From: Microbacterium candidum
GTDB lineage: Bacteria > Actinomycetota > Actinomycetes > Actinomycetales > Microbacteriaceae
Assembly: GCF_030315975.1 (NCBI RefSeq)
Contig: NZ_JASXSZ010000002.1
Span: 581,012 to 645,011, forward strand
Length of the DNA: 64,000 nucleotides
Direction of reading: 5' to 3'
Below, piece by piece: positions 58,452 to 64,000 of this stretch; positions within the stretch are counted from its first letter, which is position 1, and each line of letters starts with the position of its first letter. The notes beneath the pieces are model-generated. The model made no database searches, was not told the DNA's origin, and worked only from the letters and a program-made list of their open reading frames with translations. The translations under genes and the position numbers were made by a program.

Positions 58452-59300
58452 ATGACCGACCGCTGGAAGAGCCTGGACTTCGCACCGCCCGCCGCGGATG
58501 CCGTCGAGCCCGAGTCGTCCGTGCTGCTCGACTACCACGACGACGGGCGGATCGCCGTCATCACCCTCAACCGGCCGCACGCCGACAACGCGATCACCAC
58601 CGAGATGGGCGCCCGGCTGACGGAGGCGGTGGAGGAGGTCGCCGTCAAGACCACGGTGCGGGTCGTCGTGCTCACCGGCGCAGGAGATCGGGCGTTCTCG
58701 GTCGGCAGCGACCTGCGGCAGCGCAACCAGATGACGAAGGAGGACTGGCTCCGCCAGCGCCAGGCCTTCGACCGCACGCTGTACACGGTCCGGCAGCTGC
58801 GCAAGCCCGTCTTCGCGGCCGTCAACGGCATCGCCTACGGCGGCGGGAGCGAGATCGCGCAGAGCTGCGACTTCATCATCGCCTCGGAGCACGCCACGTT
58901 CGGTCAGCCGGAGGCGATGATCGGCCTCTCCGCGGGCGGCGGCTCGCCGGTGTTCCTGCCGCGTCTGCTGCCGCCCGGGAAGGCGATGCAGATGCTGTTG
59001 ACCGGCGATCCCATCACGGCCGCCGAGGCGTATCGTCTGGGCATGGTCAACGAGCTCCATCCGCAGGGTGAGTTGGCCGCGGCGGCGATGCGGATCGCGG
59101 AGAAGATCGCGAGCAATTCGCCGACCGCCGTCCAGTCGGTCAAGCGCGCCGTGCAGCTCGGCGAAGGGCAGCCGACGGAGCAGGCGATCGCCACCATGAT
59201 GGACGCGCACTGGCGCTCCGCCATCCATCCCGACCGCGCCGAGGGCATCGGCGCTTTCAACGACGATCGCGAACCGGAGTTCCGCGACGCCGACTTCTGA
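58452..59300 (+). CDS. Enoyl-CoA hydratase/isomerase family protein
   Basis: A 282-residue crotonase-fold protein. The CoA-binding segment is AVITLNRPHADNAI; the oxyanion/catalytic region is NGIAYGGGSEIAQSCDF (Glu at the first catalytic position) followed by QPEAMIGLSAGGGSP with the second Glu position occupied. Both acid residues suggest a hydratase, but the group is versatile. It lies in the DyP operon, 26 bases after the peroxidase, which is an unusual partner for a CoA-dependent enzyme. Confidence 0.88.
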   Translation: MTDRWKSLDFAPPAADAVEPESSVLLDYHDDGRIAVITLNRPHADNAITTEMGARLTEAVEEVAVKTTVRVVVLTGAGDRAFSVGSDLRQRNQMTKEDWLRQRQAFDRTLYTVRQLRKPVFAAVNGIAYGGGSEIAQSCDFIIASEHATFGQPEAMIGLSAGGGSPVFLPRLLPPGKAMQMLLTGDPITAAEAYRLGMVNELHPQGELAAAAMRIAEKIASNSPTAVQSVKRAVQLGEGQPTEQAIATMMDAHWRSAIHPDRAEGIGAFNDDREPEFRDADF

Positions 59301-59321
59301 TCGAGACAAAGGGGAACAGGC

Positions 59322-60398
59322 ATGGATGCGACAGAAGAAGTGATGGAAGCCCGGGCAGGACTCCAGCTGATCAATCCGGCGCCGTACAACGCCGAAGCAC
59401 CGGCGGCAGCACTCGTGGGGGAGATCACGCCGACCGAGTTCCATTACGTCCGGAGTAATTTCGCACTGCCGGACCACGATGGGACGTTCGAGATCGGCGG
59501 GGCGGTCGACCGTCCGCTGACCCTCACCCTCGACGACCTGCGGGCGCTGCCTGCGCACGAATACGCGGTGACGCTCGAGTGCGCCGGCAACGGCCGCCTG
59601 CAGATGCGGCCGCTCCCGACCGGAGAGCCGTGGGGCGACTACGCCGTGTCCACGGCCCGCTGGAAGGGCGCACTCCTGAGCGATGTGCTGGCGCAGGCCG
59701 GCCCCGCGGCGAACGGTGTCGAGGTGCTGTTCACCGGCGCCGACCATGGCTCGTACCACCTGAATCCCGTGCTCGCCGACACGAATCGCGACGATCTCTG
59801 GTTCGAGCGATCGCTGCCGCTGAGCCTGGCGTCAGACCCCTCCGCCGAGATCCTCATCGCGTACGAGATGAACGGGCAGCCGCTCGGGCCGGACCACGGC
59901 GCCCCCTTCCGGATCGTCGTGCCCCACTGGTACGCGGTCACCTCGGTCAAGTGGCTGAAGCGCATCGACGTGCTCACGGAGCCGTTCTCCGGCGAGTTCC
60001 AGACCGGGCACTACATCTACGAGTGGGCCGACCGACCTCACGAGCCCGTCGCGCTCATGCGCGTGCGGGCACGGCTCACTGAGCCCGAACCGGAGTCGGT
60101 CATCCCCGCCGGCACGACCACCGTGCGCGGCAAGGCGTGGTCGGGCACCGGCCCGATCACCCGCGTCGAGTTCAGCCTCACCGGCGCCGGCCAATGGTTC
60201 GAAGCCACCGTCGCCGAGCCGACGGGCCCCTACCACTGGCAGGAGTGGAGCTTCGAGTGGGACGCCCCGATCGGCCGCCACACGCTGATGGTGCGGGCGA
60301 CGGATGCCGCGGGCAACGTCCAGCCGGAGGTCCCCGAATGGAACCGTCTGGGATACGGCAACAACGCCGTCGAGGTGATCTACGTCGACGTCGTCTGA
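59322..60398 (+). CDS. Sulfite oxidase-family molybdopterin oxidoreductase
   Basis: A 358-residue protein with the oxidoreductase molybdopterin-binding domain (about 40-210) and a C-terminal Mo-co dimerisation domain (about 240-355). The molybdenum-ligand Cys87 lies in VTLECAGNGRLQ. No Tat or Sec signal is seen, so it should be cytoplasmic, unlike SorA or MsrP/YedY. It needs the cofactor made by the moa/moe genes at 14-19 kb. As the last gene of the DyP operon it may oxidise sulfite or another small oxyanion; sulfite from the two sulfatases is not direct, since they release sulfate. Confidence 0.88.
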   Translation: MDATEEVMEARAGLQLINPAPYNAEAPAAALVGEITPTEFHYVRSNFALPDHDGTFEIGGAVDRPLTLTLDDLRALPAHEYAVTLECAGNGRLQMRPLPTGEPWGDYAVSTARWKGALLSDVLAQAGPAANGVEVLFTGADHGSYHLNPVLADTNRDDLWFERSLPLSLASDPSAEILIAYEMNGQPLGPDHGAPFRIVVPHWYAVTSVKWLKRIDVLTEPFSGEFQTGHYIYEWADRPHEPVALMRVRARLTEPEPESVIPAGTTTVRGKAWSGTGPITRVEFSLTGAGQWFEATVAEPTGPYHWQEWSFEWDAPIGRHTLMVRATDAAGNVQPEVPEWNRLGYGNNAVEVIYVDVV

Positions 60399-60413
60399 CG
60401 GCTTCGCGAACGG

Positions 60414-60458
60414 AAGGATGCCGGCTCCGCGGTGCGAGGGGCCGGCATCCTTCTGTCT
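60414..60458. terminator. Bidirectional intrinsic terminator
   Basis: AAGGATGCCGGC (60414-60425) pairs perfectly with GCCGGCATCCTT (60441-60452), followed by CTGTCT. It lies between the end of the DyP operon and the convergent membrane-protein gene and can serve both strands. Confidence 0.8.
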
Positions 60459-60460
60459 GC

Positions 60461-61546
60461 TCAGTCCTGTCGGCCGGCGACGCCGAGGAAGCGGATGAAG
60501 ACCGCGATCCAGCCGAAGATCAGCGCGAACACGAGGATCTCGAACGCGGTGAGGGAGAAGTAGCCGACTGCGGGGATGAAGAGGATCACCGTGACGACGG
60601 TCGCCGCGAGGAACGCCCAGGACGCGACGAAGTACGTGCGCGGCATCCCGCGGAGGAACCTCGGCCCGCCGATGAGGAGGATGAGGTACATCACGGCCAT
60701 CCCGGAGGCGGAGAGGTTGTGCACCGCGAGGTTCACGTCCACCGGGAACAGGCCGACACAGGCCAGCATGATGCCCATCACGACGAACAGCACCGGCACC
60801 ACGCGGGGCCCGCGCGGGTTCGTGAGAACGCCGGCGGCCGCGAGTTCGCGCATGTCGTTCGCGATGTAGACCGCGAAGGTCGTCACGAGCAGGCCTCCGG
60901 CGATGAGGGTTCCGTTGAACACCCAGCTGGACAGGTCGTTCTCGAAGGTTCCGAGCTGGCTGAAGTGGACCGTCCACCAGTCGGGGTCGGGGGTGGTCAC
61001 CATCGCCGTCAGCGTGCCGATCGCGATGAAGACCAGGAGCAGCGTCGACATCCGCTGCGTGGTCATCGCCGAGACGGACAGGTAGACGATCCACGTGGTC
61101 AGGCCGAGCGTCACCGCCATCATGACGACCGCCCAGAACGTGATGATCGGCAGCCCGATGAAGCCCGCGGCGAGCACGCGGTACAGCGCATACACGAAGA
61201 CGAACGCAAGCGCCGCGTGCACCACGACCACCGAGACGGTGTTCACGATGTACTTCCAGGACGGCAGCGACTGCCGCCATTCCTGGCCCGGACGGTTGCG
61301 CGCACGCCAATACCCCATGGTCGCCACGATCACCGCCACGACCGCTGCGCCGCACGCCGCCCACACACCGAAGGAATCCGCGACGCCGGCCAGCTTGCGG
61401 TCGGGCGCGAGCAGCCCGACCACGAGGCCGTACACCGCACCCAGCGCGCCCGCGGCGAGGGCGAGGTAAACCGCCTGGGACTCGGCTCGACGGCCGGGGG
61501 TGGGGACCGTCTCCTCGGGAAGAGCCGGAGTGTTCATGGAACTCAT
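60461..61546 (-). CDS. DUF998-family membrane protein
   Basis: A 361-residue protein with about nine hydrophobic helices. The segment HFSQLGTFENDLSSWVFNGT and onward GGLLVTTFAVYI matches the DUF998 pattern (a large loop then F-N before a helix). The N-terminal 25 residues are Pro/Glu-rich and cytoplasmic. No catalytic motif is visible. Function unknown; DUF998 members are integral membrane proteins often near lipid or envelope genes. Confidence 0.75.
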   Translation of the reverse strand: MSSMNTPALPEETVPTPGRRAESQAVYLALAAGALGAVYGLVVGLLAPDRKLAGVADSFGVWAACGAAVVAVIVATMGYWRARNRPGQEWRQSLPSWKYIVNTVSVVVVHAALAFVFVYALYRVLAAGFIGLPIITFWAVVMMAVTLGLTTWIVYLSVSAMTTQRMSTLLLVFIAIGTLTAMVTTPDPDWWTVHFSQLGTFENDLSSWVFNGTLIAGGLLVTTFAVYIANDMRELAAAGVLTNPRGPRVVPVLFVVMGIMLACVGLFPVDVNLAVHNLSASGMAVMYLILLIGGPRFLRGMPRTYFVASWAFLAATVVTVILFIPAVGYFSLTAFEILVFALIFGWIAVFIRFLGVAGRQD

Positions 61547-61579
61547 GACGTCAGAGTAGGGCCGTGGGAGCCGTTCACG

Positions 61580-62725
61580 TCACACCTTCAGGTCCTGTCG
61601 TGGGACCACGACTTCGCGGATGATCAGGAGCAGCGATGCCATGACCGGGAGAGCTACCAGCACGCCGAGGATGCCCATGAGCGCGCCGCCCGCAAGAGCG
61701 CCGATGAGCACCAGGGCGGCGGGGATCTCGATCGCCTTGTTCATGACCCTCGGGCTCACGACGTACGACTCGAGCTGGATGTAGATCAAGTACGCGACAA
61801 GGAAGATGACGGCCTGCGTCGGGCTCGAGAACAGCGCCACGATCGTCGCGAACACGAGGAAGATGACCGAGCCGAACAGCGGGATCAGCGTGATGACGAA
61901 CGCGATCACGGCCATGAGCGCCGGATACGGGAGCCGGATCACGATGTGGAGCACGAAGACGACGGCGGCGTTCAGCGACGAGAGGATCACCGAGCCGATG
62001 AGCGCGCTGCCGACGGACCCCGTGATGCGCTCGGTCAGGCTCTCCAGCCGCACGCGGTTGCGGGCCGGGGCGAGCGAGTAGAGCGCCTTCTTGGCGGCGG
62101 TCAGCGACGCGAGGAAGTACAGCGTGAGCGCGATGACGATGAAGCTGGCCGAGATCGCGGTGACGAAGCCGAGTCCGACGCGGAGCACTCCGCCGCCGAG
62201 CGCGGCCAGCGTCGACGGTGCGGAGATCCAGTGCGAGACCTGATCGAGGGCGGCCAGGACGGCGACCTGGGTGTCGGCGTCGAGGTGGGCGAACCAGTCG
62301 GTGTGCGGGATCTGGTCGACGGCGGCCGGGATCGCGCGGATGAGCTGGAAGACCTGTGAGACGACGTGCGGAAGCATGAAGACGAAGAACAGGATCATCA
62401 CGATCGCGAAACCGCAGAAGACGATCGCGATGCCCAGAGCCCTCTTGACGCGATGACGCTCGAGGAGCCGCACGATCGGATCGAGCCCGAGCGCCAGGAA
62501 CATCCCCAGAACGATGTACACGAGGATGAGCGAGATCGACCCGATCGCGAAGCCGAGCACCAGCGCACCGAGCACTCCGATCGTCACCAGGAAGCCCATG
62601 GCACCCGGGTGCTCGAGGCCGGCCAGAATGTGTCCGAGCCGCCGCGGACGCTCTTCGGGGAGCATCACGATCGGATCCGCGATCGACGGGTCGACGTGGC
62701 CTGGCACATCCGATTCATCGGTCAT
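61580..62725 (-). CDS. AI-2E family transporter (TqsA/PerM-like)
   Basis: About 381 residues with seven or eight membrane segments. The N-terminal helix pair GFLVTIGVLGALVLGFAIGS and VYIVLGMFLALGLDPIVRLL is typical, and the C-terminal block AVIAFVITLIPLFGSVIFLV is the family signature. Members export small signals or act as Na+/H+ antiporters; the substrate is undetermined. The ATG at 62725 is preferred over a GTG five codons earlier. It is 33 bases upstream of the DUF998 gene on the same strand. Confidence 0.88.
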   Translation of the reverse strand: MTDESDVPGHVDPSIADPIVMLPEERPRRLGHILAGLEHPGAMGFLVTIGVLGALVLGFAIGSISLILVYIVLGMFLALGLDPIVRLLERHRVKRALGIAIVFCGFAIVMILFFVFMLPHVVSQVFQLIRAIPAAVDQIPHTDWFAHLDADTQVAVLAALDQVSHWISAPSTLAALGGGVLRVGLGFVTAISASFIVIALTLYFLASLTAAKKALYSLAPARNRVRLESLTERITGSVGSALIGSVILSSLNAAVVFVLHIVIRLPYPALMAVIAFVITLIPLFGSVIFLVFATIVALFSSPTQAVIFLVAYLIYIQLESYVVSPRVMNKAIEIPAALVLIGALAGGALMGILGVLVALPVMASLLLIIREVVVPRQDLKV

Positions 62726-62775
62726 GGACACATGATGCACCCCCGCGGGGTATTCGTGTCGACTTCAGCGATCGT

Positions 62776-62804
62776 TTGTTCTCAGCGATACCGCAACGTA
62801 GTAG
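62776..62804 (+). promoter_or_regulatory. Promoter of the PLDc_N/SHOCT gene
   Basis: TTGTTC (62776-62781) and TAGTAG (62799-62804) are separated by exactly 17 bases. The start codon is about 90 bases downstream, so this transcript, unlike many others here, has a leader. Nothing further is recognised in 62805-62895. Confidence 0.5.
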
Positions 62805-62895
62805 TGTCACGAACGCAGGGCTCGTTCTCCACGATCGCTGCTCGTATTCAGGCAGAGGATGGCGAGTCGTCCATCCAGACATGGGGTTACTTCAT

Positions 62896-63276
62896 ATGAA
62901 CAATTTCTGGGACTTCATCCTCTGGATGTTCTGGGCTTTCGTCTTCATCGCCTACCTGATGGTCCTGTTCTCGATCATCGCGGACCTCTTCCGCGACCGG
63001 GAGCTGAACGGCTGGTGGAAGGCCGTGTGGATCATCTTCCTGATCTTCCTGCCCTTCCTCACCGCGCTCGTCTACCTGATCGCGCGCGGCAGCGGCATGC
63101 AGAAGCGCTCGATCGCGCAGGCGCAGGAGCTGCAGTCCATGCAGGCCTCATACATCCGCCAGACCGCGGGCTCGAGAAGCCCGTCCGAGGACATCGCGAA
63201 GGCGAAGGAGCTGCTCGACTCGGGTGCCATCACCCAGGAGGAGTACGAGGCTCTGAAGGCGAAGGCGCTGGCCTGA
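62896..63276 (+). CDS. PLDc_N membrane protein with SHOCT domain
   Basis: A 126-residue protein. Two membrane helices with the PLDc_N pattern (FWAFVFIAYLMVLFSIIADL, WWKAVWIIFLIFLPFLTALV) are followed by a cytoplasmic segment and a C-terminal SHOCT motif: IAKAKELLDSGAITQEEYEA then LKAKAL. The ATG at 62896 begins directly before the first helix. Such proteins are common small envelope components of unknown function. It is the first of three genes on the plus strand with related short proteins. Confidence 0.85.
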   Translation: MNNFWDFILWMFWAFVFIAYLMVLFSIIADLFRDRELNGWWKAVWIIFLIFLPFLTALVYLIARGSGMQKRSIAQAQELQSMQASYIRQTAGSRSPSEDIAKAKELLDSGAITQEEYEALKAKALA

Positions 63277-63310
63277 GCCGCGCCCGAAGAGAACGCAGAC
63301 AGGAGAAGAA

Positions 63311-63733
63311 ATGACGGACTTCGATTACGGTCCCATCGAGTTCTACGCGATCGCGTTCGACGGCGACCGCCCCGGTCCCGCGGTGCTGAAAGCGGTGGAC
63401 GACCTCGTCGCGTCGGGCACGGTGATGAACCTGCTCGACCTCGTCTTCGCACGCCGCTCCCCCGAGGGGGAGGTCGAGGTGCTGGAGATGTCCGACACCA
63501 TCGAGAACGACGCGCACCCCGCCCTGGATCTCGCAGGTCTTGCCGGGGAGGACGACATCCTCGCCCTCGTCGACGACCTGGAGCCGGGCCGGTCGGCGGC
63601 GATCCTCGTCGTCGAGCTGCTGTGGGCGAAGGCGTTCGCGTCACGCCTGTTCGAGGCAGGCGGCGCCGTGATCGCCCGCGAGGGCGTGCCCGCACCGATC
63701 GTGAACGCGTTCCTCGCGGAATACGCGGACTGA
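63311..63733 (+). CDS. DUF6325-like protein
   Basis: A 140-residue acidic cytoplasmic protein beginning FDYGPIEFYAIAFDGDRPGP, with LLDLVFARRSPEGEVEVLEM and AAILVVELLWAKAFASRLFE. This pattern fits the DUF6325 family, which is found with SHOCT membrane proteins in actinobacteria; the assignment is from memory. CAGGAGAAG precedes the ATG. Function unknown. Confidence 0.75.
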   Translation: MTDFDYGPIEFYAIAFDGDRPGPAVLKAVDDLVASGTVMNLLDLVFARRSPEGEVEVLEMSDTIENDAHPALDLAGLAGEDDILALVDDLEPGRSAAILVVELLWAKAFASRLFEAGGAVIAREGVPAPIVNAFLAEYAD

Positions 63734-63755
63734 GACTGTAGAAGGAGAAACGAAT

Positions 63756-64000
63756 ATGCCTCTGAGAAGAATGGGACGCCCCGGCCTGGTCGGGATGGCT
63801 GCACGCACCGCCGTCGTCGCCGGCACCGCCACCGCCGTGGCCGGCGGGGTCGCCGCGCACCAGCAGAACAAGGCGTACGCACGCGAGGAGCAGCAGGCGT
63901 ACGAGGCCCAGCAGCAGCAGGCGGCGATGGACGCCGCCGCCGCGCAGGCCGTCGCCAACGCGCAGGCCGCCCAGGCACCGGTCGCCGCCGCACCCGCCGC
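63756..64000 (+). CDS. Small Gly/Ala/Gln-rich protein (3' end beyond window)
   Basis: The first 81 codons are visible. A short glycine-zipper hydrophobic segment (ARTAVVAGTATAVAGGVAAH, about residues 16-35) is followed by a Gln/Glu/Ala-rich stretch (EEQQAYEAQQQQAAMDAAAA). GAAGGAGAAA precedes the ATG at 63756. In related clusters such a protein ends with a SHOCT motif, which here would lie outside the window. It shares an operon with the PLDc_N/SHOCT and DUF6325-like genes. Confidence 0.75.
   Translation, partial: MPLRRMGRPGLVGMAARTAVVAGTATAVAGGVAAHQQNKAYAREEQQAYEAQQQQAAMDAAAAQAVANAQAAQAPVAAAPA

Overview
The window is GC-rich DNA (roughly 70% G+C by eye) from a high-GC Gram-positive bacterium. 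The gene set, heavy use of G/C-ending codons, many apparently leaderless promoters and short dispersed repeats of a kind familiar from Microbacteriaceae suggest Microbacterium or a close relative. It is chromosomal in character: no rRNA or tRNA gene, no transposase and no CRISPR array was seen. Fifty-eight protein genes are called; both edge genes (malate synthase at the left, a small glycine/alanine-rich protein at the right) are cut.

Left third (1-19.2 kb): purine catabolism and the molybdenum cofactor it needs. Malate synthase and malic enzyme (minus strand) diverge from an IclR regulator. Xanthine dehydrogenase xdhABC follows, then a guanine/hypoxanthine permease and a guanine deaminase on the other strand. 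Next come a molybdate-responsive regulator with modABC, then moaA, moaE, moeB, moaD, moeA and moaC. Xanthine dehydrogenase requires molybdopterin, and glyoxylate from purine breakdown would be consumed by malate synthase, so the block reads as one metabolic unit. Paired dyads of the form TTCCG-N5-CGGAA, spaced 21 bp centre to centre, lie at the malic enzyme, xdh, molybdate-regulator, moaA and moeB/moaD promoters. They suggest that the two halves share control, and this is the main finding. The xdh leader also carries closely packed hairpins, one with a loop complementary to the xdhA ribosome binding site.

Middle (19.3-44 kb): an RraA-like protein and a large wall-anchored beta-helix/Ig-like surface protein; a Tat-exported DUF6916-like protein, an acetyltransferase and three tandem phage-collar-like proteins; a divergent regulator/MFS efflux pair; a second transporter, an Lrp-type regulator, and an M28-like hydrolase coupled to an alpha/beta hydrolase; an N-domain-less ClpB behind an HspR-type operator; a SulP transporter with two glycosyltransferases; and a glutamate-decarboxylase acid-resistance operon (gadC, gadB, DUF1269).

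Right third (44-64 kb): a formylglycine-generating enzyme and the two sulfatases it should activate, NDH-2 next to a MalT-type LuxR regulator, a TRIC-type membrane protein, a potassium channel, cardiolipin synthase, and a five-gene operon (unknown protein, DUF4331, DyP peroxidase, enoyl-CoA hydratase, sulfite-oxidase-like protein). It ends with membrane proteins and a small SHOCT/DUF6325 cluster. A 144-base stretch of near-pure G and C runs before cardiolipin synthase looks like a hairpin or an assembly artefact.
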